Origin: Candidatus Aegiribacteria sp. MLS_C
GTDB lineage: Bacteria; Fermentibacterota; Fermentibacteria; Fermentibacterales; JCC-6
Direction: 5' to 3'
Assembly: GCA_002030045.1 (NCBI GenBank)
Contig: LQBI01000004.1
Coordinates: 23,915 to 87,914, forward strand
Length of the DNA stretch: 64,000 nt
The position numbers and the translations under genes are program-made. Positions 35,005 to 45,142 of this stretch are shown here, piece after piece. Position 1 is the stretch's first letter. Every line of letters starts with the position of its first letter. Below the pieces are notes generated by a model that saw only the letters and a program-made list of their open reading frames with translations, was not told where the DNA came from and made no database searches.

Positions 35005-35220
35005 TCACTTACTCCCGCCTGCTGATTGATTGCTAGCGCATTAGATATTGTTGTTTCAGTAATATTAAGGTGTTAATAGAGACCTGCGAAATTCCTGTTA
35101 TAATCCAAAACCAAACTCAAGGGATTCTGCGTATTTCCTGTAAATTGGTAATATCCTACCAGCGGAACATGCTCTTACTCAACCCAATTATATGTATAAC
35201 CAATATCAACTCAAGGCCAC

Positions 35221-35302
35221 CGAGTACAATAAAAGCCGAATAGCCAATCAGATTGGTTGGCGTTGAGGACAGTCATCAGAGCCAATCATTTCTTTGTACT
35301 CG
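35221..35302. repeat. Inverted repeat enclosing a small palindrome
   Basis: CGAGTACAA (35221-35229) is repeated inverted at 35294-35302. The interior holds CCAATC-A-GATTGG (35244-35256) and another CCAATC at 35282-35287, so the GATTGG could pair with either copy. It lies in the 387-nt gap before the secreted propeller gene, where no ORF is seen. It may be a structured RNA leader or an operator; function is unknown. Confidence 0.3.
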
Positions 35303-35391
35303 TATCAATGCTCCGAAAATCCAATGTTGAATCAGCTATTGGCTTTCACTTTAGTATTGAGAATTATTAGAGTAATTAGAAAGGGTTTGAT

Positions 35392-36462
35392 ATGCAGACA
35401 ATAGTGGCTTTACTGGCAATCTTGCTTTCTGCGTCCTCACCTGAGATTGAGGTTATCGCCTCAGACTTGGGCTGGCATAGTTGTGATCCTGATCTTGAGT
35501 TCGACTCCGAGGGCAATCCCTGCATCTGCTACGTTGAAAGCGAAACCAAAATCCTAAGGTTTGCTACAAGGGGAGATTCAGGCTGGGAGATTGTGAGTGT
35601 ACCAACAGGTAGCGATCGACGAGTATTTGAGGTCTCGTTCGAGTTGGACTCATTCGATAATCCCCATATTGCATTCACTAGCCGAGATGATACTAGCAGC
35701 GTTCTGATGTATGCATACAAGGATGGAATCGGATGGCATATTGATACAATTGATGAGCGCGATGACCCCGGTGGCTATATATCGTTAGCTCTTGACTCGA
35801 ATGATGTACCGTATGTTTCATACACTATAGGCCATACTGATCCGGGTGTTCGCTATGCCCGTCGCGATGGAACAACATGGATTGCCGAAACCTTAGCAGC
35901 AGCCACAGGTGAGTGGGGTGGCGGTGTTGCCATGGGCGTAGACGGTGAGAATAGACCTGCCGTTGTTTATTACGATTGGGACAATTCTGGATCAATGGAG
36001 GTACTTAGATGGTCTAGTAGCTCATGGAGGTTCGATGTTATTGACAGTGATCTCGGACATCTTGGTGGTATAGGACTGGCGGTTATGTATGATGCTCAAG
36101 ATGCCCTTCACGTAGCGTATTTCGATGACTCGGCCCATTCTCTGATGCATGCCAAGTGGGATGGTAGCAATTGGTCTATAACAACAATTGATAGAGGTAT
36201 AGGTGACTATGGGGGATTCGCCTCTATTGTTATCGATGAGGACTGCAATCCGTATATATCATATTTCGATTACAATAGAGAAACACTAATGTACGCTAGA
36301 TACGATGGTGTCTCATGGATTACGGAAAATATCATCGATGGGATTGGCATATTCCCCGGGAGTAGTTCAATTGCATTAAATCAAGACGGCTCACTTTGGT
36401 TAGCATACTTTAACTTCGAGGACAAAACCCTGAATTATACGGAAATCGGAAGTGTCAACTAA
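35392..36462 (+). CDS. Secreted seven-repeat beta-propeller protein
   Basis: The 356-aa protein has a signal peptide (MQTIVALLAILLSASS) followed by seven repeats of ~45-50 residues. Each begins with a hydrophobic-x-hydrophobic-D-x-x-x-x-P-h-h-h-Y/F pattern, for example LEFDSEGNPCICYV, LALDSNDVPYVSYT, IVIDEDCNPYISYF and IALNQDGSLWLAYF, and ends with a Y/W-aromatic strand (MYARYDGVSWITENI). Seven such units suggest a seven-bladed propeller. No catalytic or Asp-box (SxDxGxTW) motif is clear. GAAAGGG lies 6 nt before the ATG. It is cargo of the island with no obvious partner. Confidence 0.65.
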   Translation: MQTIVALLAILLSASSPEIEVIASDLGWHSCDPDLEFDSEGNPCICYVESETKILRFATRGDSGWEIVSVPTGSDRRVFEVSFELDSFDNPHIAFTSRDDTSSVLMYAYKDGIGWHIDTIDERDDPGGYISLALDSNDVPYVSYTIGHTDPGVRYARRDGTTWIAETLAAATGEWGGGVAMGVDGENRPAVVYYDWDNSGSMEVLRWSSSSWRFDVIDSDLGHLGGIGLAVMYDAQDALHVAYFDDSAHSLMHAKWDGSNWSITTIDRGIGDYGGFASIVIDEDCNPYISYFDYNRETLMYARYDGVSWITENIIDGIGIFPGSSSIALNQDGSLWLAYFNFEDKTLNYTEIGSVN

Positions 36463-36660
36463 CTAAATTGTATTGACCAATTAATCGGTGTTTCAGCGTT
36501 GCCTATGTATATGCATCAAGAAGTTATATCATCAGAGATTCCTGAGGATTTCTTACATGACACGGTCTTCTCACATGGTGATGTCTCCGCAAACCTAGGA
36601 GCATTTCATTTCACTCGTATAAGAAACTGATTGTAAGTGATACGACCCTTTGTAGCTTGA

Positions 36661-37212
36661 TTAGTATCTACCCGGGTCAGTTAAGAGACCTCTTCCTCTA
36701 GGAAAACCAAAGACTGATCCACCAAGGGCACCACTTACAGTATGTGTATCACCCATGCCAAAATCAGCTTCAATAGTGAAATAATACGCGTCATAGTCTG
36801 CAATACGATCTTGAAACACGGAGTCATTTAAGAATTGTTCAATTGAGTCAATCCTGATAACTGCCAAATCGAACAACATTTCACTATGTCCTGCCTGTAG
36901 GCATTCGAGGTGATAAACCGGGACTTGTGCGGGAAGAATCCATTCATCGAATTCGGGATATACGCGCACAACTAGTGTTAGATCTACAATATCATAATCG
37001 CCAGCATTCTTCAGTCCGAATGTTACGACTCCGATCCTACCCCCATCGTCACTCCTTTTCCACAAATAGCCATGAGGATTCCATATCTGTAATTGCTCAG
37101 CCAGCTCAATGCTGGTGTAATCAGGGGGCGGTGGATTCTCTAGTCCACGTCCACAGCTAACTGTGATAGCTATAGCTAGCGTGCATAGAACTGCGATATT
37201 CAACTTGTACAT
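36661..37212 (-). CDS. Putative lipoprotein
   Basis: The 183-aa product starts with a signal and lipobox (IAITVSCGRG), so it should be lipid-anchored. The mature part resembles an immunoglobulin-like/CARDB-type domain: GVVTFGLKNAGDYDIVDLTL and an acidic C-terminal half with FTIEADFGMGDTHT. No family is certain. It lies just downstream of the methyltransferase gene, same strand, separated by 70 nt, but is unlikely to belong to the defence locus. Confidence 0.55.
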   Translation of the reverse strand: MYKLNIAVLCTLAIAITVSCGRGLENPPPPDYTSIELAEQLQIWNPHGYLWKRSDDGGRIGVVTFGLKNAGDYDIVDLTLVVRVYPEFDEWILPAQVPVYHLECLQAGHSEMLFDLAVIRIDSIEQFLNDSVFQDRIADYDAYYFTIEADFGMGDTHTVSGALGGSVFGFPRGRGLLTDPGRY

Positions 37213-37282
37213 TTGAATAACCTCCTATCAAACGTTTCATCAATATGGATAATCCAGCGAGTAATTCATTCCTCTGATTTAC

Positions 37283-40200
37283 CTACTCCCTGAGAGCCAC
37301 GCGAGGATCGCCGGGTGGCGGATCGAGGATGGTCTGATACGGGGTATCTGAGTTGATTGCCTCGGACATGCGGTCGTAGATCTCGAGGATGGTGTTCTTA
37401 GTCCTGTATTCTTCGTGTTTAGCCTCATCCCTTTCTCTTACGATACGGAAGTGATCCAGCACATGTGAAACTGCGTCTCTAGCTGTGGGGAAAAACTCCA
37501 GTACTTCATTGCTACCCTCTACCTTCCATCGTTCCGGAACTCCAAAGTAAATATGTAACATCGCAGCATCAAGCTCTGCTCTTAGGATACGACGCCTTTT
37601 TCGGTTCCATGTATATAGTTTCCCTGAGTCTATTCCATTCAACTCGGCTCCAAGGAGCATGTCGACAGATGTTCGGGTTAGCTCAATGATCCTTGACATC
37701 ACCCAAGAGCTGAGATCGATTCCTGTATTCCAAGGACATACCTGTTTGAGTATTGAATGTGGTACTACAGGTAGCTGTTTTAGGATGAAGTAACCCAGCG
37801 ATGATCCGCCGAGCTTCTGTCGAGTGCAGTAGTCGAAGATGAATGAGTTGAGACATGCAAGCAAGATACAGGTTGCTGCTTGTTGTCCGCCGTGAAACAT
37901 AATCGGTGCTTTGTGATTAACTGCGTACAATGGTAGAATAGCGAACACTGCAGTCCTCGCAACTACCGAGCTTGTAACGTCCCTGAATGCAAGCAGGAAC
38001 TGTGGTTTGCCGAGCCCTTCAAGTCGAGCTGCCACCTTATCCTCATGCACCCAGTAGCGGGGCAGTGTGAGATGGCACTCATCCTCATGCTGCTCATCGG
38101 TAAGCTCTGGGAGTTTGCCTTGTCGAGCTTGAGCTTCAGTCTGACCCTCATACGTGCCGAACCGGTGGTCATACTGCCAGAACATCTTCCCTTCATAGAG
38201 CGGTAGGTACTTCTCCTCTCCCCTTTCGAAAACGTTACCGTTGAGTATCCATCCCTGATCCTCGAGCTGCTCCCTCGTCCGGAAGAGAATTGAGTCGTTG
38301 GACATATCGAACATCCGCAGGAATTTGATACCCCACGGATTCCCATTCTCAGGATCATTCTCATTGATCAGCACAGGGATACGTCGATAGATGTACTTAG
38401 TGAGTTCCGCGTCCTTTTTCGAGCGAAAGATAGGACAAGTCATAGTGTTAGGGTTCAATAGACGAAACTCATCAGAGGACATGGAGAAGTGCCTTTCGGA
38501 TTCACTGAGGTCAGTCGTTGTATAGGCGCCAAAAAGCAGGTCTGCTAACTGAATGTTGCAGTCGACGCCACCGATGACCAACAGGCAAAACTGCACTCTA
38601 TGGTCAATGTGCGGGAATAACCTAGCTTCATTGATAAAAGCCTGATAGCTAACGAGAGCTGATCTCTCGACCAAGTCTTGAAAGAAGTACTTTGTGGTAT
38701 CGTCTGTAGCGATGCCGGACGGGACAATACAACCAACTCGTCCTCTACCGCTTATCAGGCTACGCTTGAGTTCAGCGAACACAGTGTATGTGTTAACATC
38801 TCCCCTACCACACAACGGGAAGTGACCAGACTCCCTGAGCAGGCTACTTTCGCCTTCAGCCATACGTTTGGTATCTTGGAATGCTCTGAAAAGCTCAGGA
38901 TCACTCTCCTTGAGCCCCTTGATCAATCTTCGCCGTGCAGCTGCATTGGGTGCATTCGCAATCCGTTCACTTCGTCCCGCGAAGAACTCCTTCTCCTGAA
39001 GCTTAACACGCTCCCACGGCGGATTACCCAGCACCACATCGAATCCGGGATCATCCCCGGTGAACACATCCGGATACTCTAGATGCCAGTGGAAGAACTT
39101 ATACATCCCCGCCAGACGCTGGACTTCGTCTTTTATATCAGTCGGAACTGTATCTGCCTGCCCCTGAAGCCTTCGAATGGTGTCTGTGGTGATAAACTGT
39201 ATGACCCCATCTGTCTTATTCCACACGAAGGCTGAACACCAAGCATCCGCTACAAGCTTCGCGTCGCGGAGCTGTCTTGATGTTTCGAGGGCGTTGTATC
39301 TGGATTCCTTCTGCTTGAGTTCCAGTACGTTCTCTTCGGATTGGTTATCAATCTCAGCTACTTGTAGCGCAATGGTTCTGATGTTGTCCTCGAACGTCCC
39401 CACGTCATCAAACAGCAGCCTCATCTGACCTTTACGTTCCTGCTTGTTAGCCATTTTTAGCTTGGAGCAGACCTTCTTGTCATCGCCTGTGATCGGCTTG
39501 AAGGCTCCATCAGGGATGCCGTCCTTGATGAGTTCAGGAGTAGTTCCGAGTAGACTGTTACCACATTTAATGTGGTGGTCGAGGAATGAGAGGGGTTTAC
39601 CGGGTTCAAGAGCCTCGAGCCAGAGGCTGACTTTGCAGAGTTCCACCGCCATAGGGTTGATATCCACACCGTAGATACAGTGGCTAATCACATCCCTGAG
39701 AGCATGTCTGTAGGGCTCAGGGGCAGGTTCATCTTCACCAGTACGTATGGCTGCGAGACGCTTTGCCATTCTGTGTGCAGCGGCGATAAGGAAGTGGCCT
39801 GAGCCGGATGCTGGATCGCAAACCTTAATACTCAGGAGAGCTTGTTCAGCTCCATCCGGTCCGTTTCTTCTGCCCTGTTCAATCCTTTGGTCCATCACCG
39901 GTTCGAGGGCGGAGTTGAGGAGTTCGTTGATCAGACTTGTGGGAGTGTAGTAACTGCCTGTGCTCTTACGTTCGTGCCCTGCCAGTGTCTTGAGGGAGAA
40001 ATCGGATGTTTCAGTGTTGATCTCGGGCTGAAGCTCGAGGAGTGATTCGTACACGCTGCCAAGCTCCTCCGAACCGAGATTACGGAAATCAATCCTCCGA
40101 TACCCCTGTTTCTCTGTAAGCAGGGCGAGTTGTCTGACGGCATCAAGGAGATGGTTGTTGGAGATGTCAGAGGTCTCCAGATCGGGCATTGCCTCTGAGG

Positions 40201-41317
40201 ACCATAGGAAGCTACCAAGCGCAGGTAGACCCAACTCTGGACAGCCATCGTCTGAGCACAACTTGGTGAAGACCAGTCGGGCTGTACGCCAGAGGTCGGG
40301 GTGTCGGGAACCCTTTTTCTTCTCGGCAATGTCTCGAAGTCGTGTGAACGAGTAGTACTTCTCGTACATGCTCCGGGCATTGGGTGTCGAATCCGGTTGG
40401 TGGAGAAGGTCTCTGGCCTCCACAACCAGCAGGAATAACAACCTGTACACTAGACGTAGAAGTTGTCTGTAGTAATCCTGAGTATTGAGTTCGCCCGATC
40501 GGAGTTTCTGGGTCAGTGTGTGGTTACCTCTGTACGCGAGGAATCCCTGCCCGAGTGCTGTGATAGCCTCCTCTACACCCGACCTGAGTGAATCGAGAGC
40601 GCGGGTGCCGTCCTGCTGAGCCTGCTGTGACCACTTCTCCAGCCAGCATAGCTCAGGCCTGTCACCCTCAACTCTTGATTGATGGCAGAGCAACCAGAGA
40701 AGGGTGAAGTCTGAGTATGCTTCTCCCTCCATCATGCCTTCGAGATCGAACTCAACGTATGCCTGTCTGGTCATGCTGATGTTGTCGCGGAGGATGCGGA
40801 GGGTCTGACCGTTCGATACGAAACCCCATAGATGATCGTCAGAGCTGTTCAGAAAGTCCTGAACCATACTGTGTGGGCTCTGGGTGGCAGCACCTACTGT
40901 ACCCTTCGTGCGCTTATCAAGCTCGATACCGGTGCCCAGAAGATGAATTGGTACCTGACCCCATGAATGAGATATCGGGTAAGTCTTGCGGTCGACGACT
41001 GCAGCCTGCTTCAGTGGTTGTAGCCTGCCGAAGCCCAGTTCATCGAACAGGGGGAGTAACCACCTCTCCCTTGTTATTGCGGTTGTGGGCTGATCTTCAT
41101 GTAACACCTCCACAGAAGCCCGGAAACGGGGCCATAGGGCCGAAAGTCTATTCCAAGCTCTACTGGTAGCCTCGTTGATTCGTTCGCCGTGTAAGTGGTA
41201 ATCTTCGGGTCTCAGACCCTCTAGATTCTTATCGCCTGATGCTACCCTCTCGAGCAGATCGGAGGGGAGCATGGAGCCAAGGGATCGGATGGTGTCGAAG
41301 CTGCTTCCGGCTTTCAT
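37283..41317 (-). CDS. Eco57I/PglX-like N6-adenine methyltransferase (DrmMI-like)
   Basis: This 1,344-aa protein is a large class I adenine methyltransferase. Motif I is [18 protein letters not shown] (~502), followed by [20 protein letters not shown] (~555). The catalytic motif IV is [13 protein letters not shown] (~760). The ~450 residues before motif I match the helical N-terminus of Eco57I/PglX-type enzymes ([14 protein letters not shown]), and the ~500 after it would recognise DNA. Its ATG overlaps the SNF2 gene stop by four bases. In class 1 DISARM an enzyme of this type (DrmMI) marks self DNA. A restriction-modification or BREX origin cannot be excluded from sequence alone. Confidence 0.85.
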   Translation of the reverse strand: MKAGSSFDTIRSLGSMLPSDLLERVASGDKNLEGLRPEDYHLHGERINEATSRAWNRLSALWPRFRASVEVLHEDQPTTAITRERWLLPLFDELGFGRLQPLKQAAVVDRKTYPISHSWGQVPIHLLGTGIELDKRTKGTVGAATQSPHSMVQDFLNSSDDHLWGFVSNGQTLRILRDNISMTRQAYVEFDLEGMMEGEAYSDFTLLWLLCHQSRVEGDRPELCWLEKWSQQAQQDGTRALDSLRSGVEEAITALGQGFLAYRGNHTLTQKLRSGELNTQDYYRQLLRLVYRLLFLLVVEARDLLHQPDSTPNARSMYEKYYSFTRLRDIAEKKKGSRHPDLWRTARLVFTKLCSDDGCPELGLPALGSFLWSSEAMPDLETSDISNNHLLDAVRQLALLTEKQGYRRIDFRNLGSEELGSVYESLLELQPEINTETSDFSLKTLAGHERKSTGSYYTPTSLINELLNSALEPVMDQRIEQGRRNGPDGAEQALLSIKVCDPASGSGHFLIAAAHRMAKRLAAIRTGEDEPAPEPYRHALRDVISHCIYGVDINPMAVELCKVSLWLEALEPGKPLSFLDHHIKCGNSLLGTTPELIKDGIPDGAFKPITGDDKKVCSKLKMANKQERKGQMRLLFDDVGTFEDNIRTIALQVAEIDNQSEENVLELKQKESRYNALETSRQLRDAKLVADAWCSAFVWNKTDGVIQFITTDTIRRLQGQADTVPTDIKDEVQRLAGMYKFFHWHLEYPDVFTGDDPGFDVVLGNPPWERVKLQEKEFFAGRSERIANAPNAAARRRLIKGLKESDPELFRAFQDTKRMAEGESSLLRESGHFPLCGRGDVNTYTVFAELKRSLISGRGRVGCIVPSGIATDDTTKYFFQDLVERSALVSYQAFINEARLFPHIDHRVQFCLLVIGGVDCNIQLADLLFGAYTTTDLSESERHFSMSSDEFRLLNPNTMTCPIFRSKKDAELTKYIYRRIPVLINENDPENGNPWGIKFLRMFDMSNDSILFRTREQLEDQGWILNGNVFERGEEKYLPLYEGKMFWQYDHRFGTYEGQTEAQARQGKLPELTDEQHEDECHLTLPRYWVHEDKVAARLEGLGKPQFLLAFRDVTSSVVARTAVFAILPLYAVNHKAPIMFHGGQQAATCILLACLNSFIFDYCTRQKLGGSSLGYFILKQLPVVPHSILKQVCPWNTGIDLSSWVMSRIIELTRTSVDMLLGAELNGIDSGKLYTWNRKRRRILRAELDAAMLHIYFGVPERWKVEGSNEVLEFFPTARDAVSHVLDHFRIVRERDEAKHEEYRTKNTILEIYDRMSEAINSDTPYQTILDPPPGDPRVALRE

Positions 41318-44133
41318 GATGACCCACCTACCGGGAGATACACGTAGACACCTATTAGGTCCGCAGGCAGTTTTGGTTCGACCTCGTACTGGACATTCTG
41401 CATGCGTGCAGCGCTGCGGACTTCTCTGTGGGCCTCAAGCAGTTTTTCTGCCCTTTTCCTGGCTCTGGCTTCAATTGAAGTGTTCAATATCTTGAACTGA
41501 TCAAGGACTAGTTGCACAAAGTGTCTCGCTTGGTCGGGAGGAGTGTTGTCGTCGGGCTTCAGGTGAATGAGCTTCTCGGCATCCTCTTGTGACAACCATT
41601 GAGGGTTGCTTGGCTCTCCTTCAAATGCCATCAGCTGACTGTCCTCGGCTAGAAACGTCCTGCTCCCGCGAACATCATCCTGTCTGAGGTGGTACCGGAA
41701 TCGGAGCAGTAGAAGAGTGGTTCGCGTGCTGACACCTCTGGTGCGAATGGCTCCACACCTTCGGGCCCGTGTCTCGGGAGTCGGGTCGAGAGCGCTGTCC
41801 AGAACGAATGAGGCGAGGTTTTCAACGTACGGGTGTGTACGCGACAGGTAGTCTACACCATCCTTCGGCGGGAACTCGAAGGTAGCCCTGAAAGACTCAG
41901 GACAGCCAAGGTTATCTCTCAGTGCTCTGGGTGACTCTTCCAGACGGACTGTGCAGGGATCGTCTCCGGTAAGTCTGCCATCCAATGACTGAATTGCTTC
42001 AACGAAGAACTGCTTGGTGTCCTCCTGTGATCCGAGGGAGGCTCTGACCTTACGGAGTTGTGTATCCACGATCTCGGGTTTGATGGTCTCCTGAGCGAAT
42101 ATGGTCCGTGATCTCTTCTCGCGCTCAGATGCCTCTTCCCAGTCTTGAAACAGCTCATTTCCTGCTCGTGCCATGTACTCCTCGAAGCCACCAATGACCA
42201 TCTGATCGCCATCGCCCTGACTCGACAGCAGACTCTCAACCAGAGCCTCTATGATCTCGTTGGTTCGGGCGGGAACAGGGACGGAGATGCCGAGGGTTGA
42301 CCTGATAGTACGGTGTTTTCGAAGAAGGACCTCGAGGACCTTAACATCGATCACGTTGTCGGCTCCGTAGTAGGTGACGACGTTCACAGTCTCGGATCGC
42401 TGACCGAATCTGTCCACCCTGCCGGATCGTTGCTCGTGTCTCATGGGATTCCATGAAAGGTCGTAGTGCAGTACCGCATCGAACCAATCCTGAAGGTTGA
42501 TACCCTCACTGAGACAGTCAGTACAGACCAACACACGTGGATCGCTCTCGGCGAGAAGCTTGACTCGTTCCTCCCGCTCTGTTGGTGGGAGGTGACCTGT
42601 AACACATGCCACTTCGACCTTATTGGGTAACAAGTCCTTCAGTTGCGAGGCGACGTACTCGGCCGTGTTGATGAAGCGGCAGAAGATGATGGGTTTGAAG
42701 TCATCCCGGATGAGACTCTTGACCAGTTCAGCTGCCTTCTGGAGCTTCAGGTCCTTCTTTCCAGCAAGTTTCTCTGCATCACGCGCGAACTCCAGAAGCC
42801 TCCTACGTTCTCTGGTGGGATCATCCGCGAACTCGTCGATCTCGCTTCCCGGGATGACATCGAGGGCTTCATCTCCCGCTTCAAGGTCCATGTCGAGGAC
42901 TGTACGACGTCCGATCTCATCAGCCTCCTCCACATTCTCTGTATCGACTACACCTGCCCGTGTGCGTAGCGTGGCTGCTGCTGCAGCAGGGCTGGAAGCG
43001 AGTGCTCTGAGGAGTGCAAGGGCAGACCAGTATCGGACACGGTAACGATGGTCCTTCTGTCTGGAGGTGACGGATTCGCGAGTGTAGGTAAGTACTCTGT
43101 TGAAGAACTTCTTGTAGTCTGGATGAAGGTGGTACGACTCCTCCTTCTCAAGGCGTTCAGGGAAGAACGTACGTTCATCGAGATACTGGATGATATCTCC
43201 TCGTGTCCGCTGTACGAAGTGCTTGGCGAGTTCTCTCCTGTGACGCTCGTTCTCCTTACCGGTGAGTACCTCGGGGAGTTCGCTGAAATCAGGTCTTAAG
43301 AATTTTAGAAGCGATCTGAAGGCCTCTTCTTTGCCGCTGTGAGGTGTTGCCGTGACGAGGATCATGTGTCGGCTGCTGTCAGAGGAAAGGTCTTTAATGA
43401 GGGTGTGGCGCTGATGACGACCACGTTGACCCACACCTCCCGATGCACACCCATGTGCTTCATCTACGATGACCATTTCGGGGCATGCGCGTTTGAAGTC
43501 ATTACGGTGACGCTCAGACTTAATGTAATCGACAGATACAACCGTTACGGGATACCTGTCGAAAACCGATTCACCGTAGGAGCATCGAGATTCAAGTTTT
43601 CGGACGGTGCCGGGGAGGACGAGAGCTGCCTCGATGTTGAATTTCTCAGATAACTCAGATTGCCATTGCTCGGCGAGGTGTGATGGGCAGAGGACTGTAA
43701 ACCGATGTATATCCCCGCTGTCGAGCATCTCCCGGACGATCAACAGGGCCTCGATGGTCTTACCAATACCTACATCGTCTGCTATCAGCATACGCACTGG
43801 ATCGAGCTTAAGGGCCATGAGGAGGGGAACGAGTTGGTATGACCGGGGCTGAACTGAAAGCTTACCGAAGCTACGGAACGGTCCGGCGCTGTTCCTGAAG
43901 CCGATACGGACAGCTTCTCGAAGGAGATTACAGGAGCGGTAGTCTCCGATCTCACTGGAGTCGGGAAGCCCAAAATGAGCCGGTTCTACGATCTCCAACG
44001 GGAGATAGACACCGGCAACCTCTTCGTCAGTACCTCCCAGTGGCCTGAGGATCAGGAGTTCGTCGCTGGACTCTGGGAGGACTACCCATTCACGGCCTCT
44101 GGTTCGTACGAGTGCACCCGGTGCGAAAGTCAT
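41314..44133 (-). CDS. SNF2-family helicase/ATPase (DrmD-like)
   Basis: The 939-aa protein has the helicase motifs of Snf2 proteins: ADDVGIGKTIEALLIV (motif I, ~118), VTVVSVDYIK, MVIVDEAHGCAS (DEAH, ~224), VTATPHSG (motif III), then IIFCRFINTAEYV, VLVCTDCLSEGINLQ and HEQRSGRVDRFGQ (motifs IV-VI, ~500-610). A C-terminal ~300-residue helical region is typical of DrmD/DpdE-like proteins. It should translocate on DNA. Gene order, a SNF2 ATPase directly followed by a PglX-like methyltransferase with an ATGA overlap, matches drmD-drmMI of class 1 DISARM. Confidence 0.85.
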   Translation of the reverse strand: MTFAPGALVRTRGREWVVLPESSDELLILRPLGGTDEEVAGVYLPLEIVEPAHFGLPDSSEIGDYRSCNLLREAVRIGFRNSAGPFRSFGKLSVQPRSYQLVPLLMALKLDPVRMLIADDVGIGKTIEALLIVREMLDSGDIHRFTVLCPSHLAEQWQSELSEKFNIEAALVLPGTVRKLESRCSYGESVFDRYPVTVVSVDYIKSERHRNDFKRACPEMVIVDEAHGCASGGVGQRGRHQRHTLIKDLSSDSSRHMILVTATPHSGKEEAFRSLLKFLRPDFSELPEVLTGKENERHRRELAKHFVQRTRGDIIQYLDERTFFPERLEKEESYHLHPDYKKFFNRVLTYTRESVTSRQKDHRYRVRYWSALALLRALASSPAAAAATLRTRAGVVDTENVEEADEIGRRTVLDMDLEAGDEALDVIPGSEIDEFADDPTRERRRLLEFARDAEKLAGKKDLKLQKAAELVKSLIRDDFKPIIFCRFINTAEYVASQLKDLLPNKVEVACVTGHLPPTEREERVKLLAESDPRVLVCTDCLSEGINLQDWFDAVLHYDLSWNPMRHEQRSGRVDRFGQRSETVNVVTYYGADNVIDVKVLEVLLRKHRTIRSTLGISVPVPARTNEIIEALVESLLSSQGDGDQMVIGGFEEYMARAGNELFQDWEEASEREKRSRTIFAQETIKPEIVDTQLRKVRASLGSQEDTKQFFVEAIQSLDGRLTGDDPCTVRLEESPRALRDNLGCPESFRATFEFPPKDGVDYLSRTHPYVENLASFVLDSALDPTPETRARRCGAIRTRGVSTRTTLLLLRFRYHLRQDDVRGSRTFLAEDSQLMAFEGEPSNPQWLSQEDAEKLIHLKPDDNTPPDQARHFVQLVLDQFKILNTSIEARARKRAEKLLEAHREVRSAARMQNVQYEVEPKLPADLIGVYVYLPVGGSS

Positions 44134-44173
44134 TGTTCCAACATCTTTACTAGTGACATCTATTCCAATACTA

Positions 44174-44638
44174 TCAATTAACTGTTACAGCTTCTACAAT
44201 CTTGTTCCAGCTGTCGATATGGCATGCAACGTGCTGTTTCAGAACGCTGTCTACTCCTTTTCTGAATGTCTCATATGCTTCTTCCCAGATGAAGTCATCT
44301 TGAAGACCATTCCTCTTGGCTTGAGCTATTGCCATTTCTCTGTGAGAGAGAATGAAGAACTCGTCCCCACCTTCATTTAACCGGCACAAGACCCAGAAAT
44401 CTGGATGCCCCTTGTTTTCAGTTTCAAACTTCTGAAAGAATTTCGTGAGAAACTTGTTAGATGTTGTTGTCTTTACCTCTATTACAATCACTCTACCATC
44501 AGATGTTACAATGTGAATATCTGTACTCTTTTGGTTACCCACTACCACAGATGCAAGTAGTCCCCGACGAAGCAACTCGGAACAAACTCGGTATTCACCC
44601 GCCAAACTAAGTTTGTACTTATCCATTTGCTTACTCAT
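44174..44638 (-). CDS. PD-(D/E)XK-type nuclease-like protein
   Basis: The 154-aa product has the core of a small restriction-like nuclease: LAGEYRVCSELLRRGLLASV (helix with Glu), KSTDIHIVTSDGRVIVIEVK (D...ExK; Asp ~40, Glu/Lys ~54-56) and WVLCRLNEGGDEFFILSHRE. The spacing is that of PDDEXK proteins. AAGAGGAG precedes the ATG. It sits between the SHOCT protein and the SNF2 gene, 40 nt from the latter, so it may supply DNA cleavage to the defence locus. Local composition is more AT-rich than the large genes around it. Confidence 0.65.
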   Translation of the reverse strand: MSKQMDKYKLSLAGEYRVCSELLRRGLLASVVVGNQKSTDIHIVTSDGRVIVIEVKTTTSNKFLTKFFQKFETENKGHPDFWVLCRLNEGGDEFFILSHREMAIAQAKRNGLQDDFIWEEAYETFRKGVDSVLKQHVACHIDSWNKIVEAVTVN

Positions 44639-44652
44639 AGTCGATTCTCCTC

Positions 44653-44766
44653 TTAACTATCATCATCTCGATATGAGACTTCCCAAACACCGAAGGGAAA
44701 TGCAACACCATCAACATCAGTACAATAGCCATGGTTCACAATGAAAGGGATAATCGAAGATACCAT
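44653..44766 (-). CDS. Possible 37-aa protein
   Basis: Between the nuclease-like gene and the SHOCT gene, one frame encodes MVSSIIPFIVNHGYCTDVDG and then VAFPFGVWEVSYRDDDS, which has protein-like composition. GGAG lies ~14 nt upstream, closer to another ATG in a different frame (44770) that gives only 17 codons. The call is tentative; it may be a remnant. Confidence 0.25.
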   Translation of the reverse strand: MVSSIIPFIVNHGYCTDVDGVAFPFGVWEVSYRDDDS

Positions 44767-44794
44767 CCATCAGATTCTCCAAAGCACTCTGCTG

Positions 44795-45085
44795 CTATGA
44801 TCCCCTTATTATCTGATCTCTCATTTCCTTGTATTCGTCTTTTGTGATGCGTCCCTTCTTCAGGAGTTTTTCAATTCTTCTTAATTCTCTTTCCTTATGT
44901 TTTGTTGAGCTTGGTTTACTTCTCAGCTTCTTTACATTGGTGATTACAGTAATGACTCCTACTCCCGCTCCAGCAGCTTTCTTGGTGATATCAGCGACTT
45001 TATTCCAGTCTACCTTCTTAGCACCTTCAGCAACTTTCTTAACCGTCTCAGCTATAGCTTTAACTACCTCAGGATTCACACTCAC
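44795..45085 (-). CDS. Small SHOCT-like domain protein
   Basis: A GTG start after AAGGAGT gives 96 aa. The first half is a Lys/Ala-rich helix (VKAIAETVKKVAEGAKKVDW) and a short hydrophobic stretch (AAGAGVGVITVITNV). The end, RRIEKLLKKGRITKDEYKEM, is the short C-terminal SHOCT-type motif that usually mediates oligomerisation. It starts 57 nt after the helicase stop. Function is unknown; its position suggests an accessory gene of the defence locus. Confidence 0.55.
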   Translation of the reverse strand: MSVNPEVVKAIAETVKKVAEGAKKVDWNKVADITKKAAGAGVGVITVITNVKKLRSKPSSTKHKERELRRIEKLLKKGRITKDEYKEMRDQIIRGS

Positions 45086-45142
45086 ACTCCTTCCTTATTG
45101 GAAGTTAAGGTCTTGCTAGTCTCTCACTGCCTATGTCTAGTC

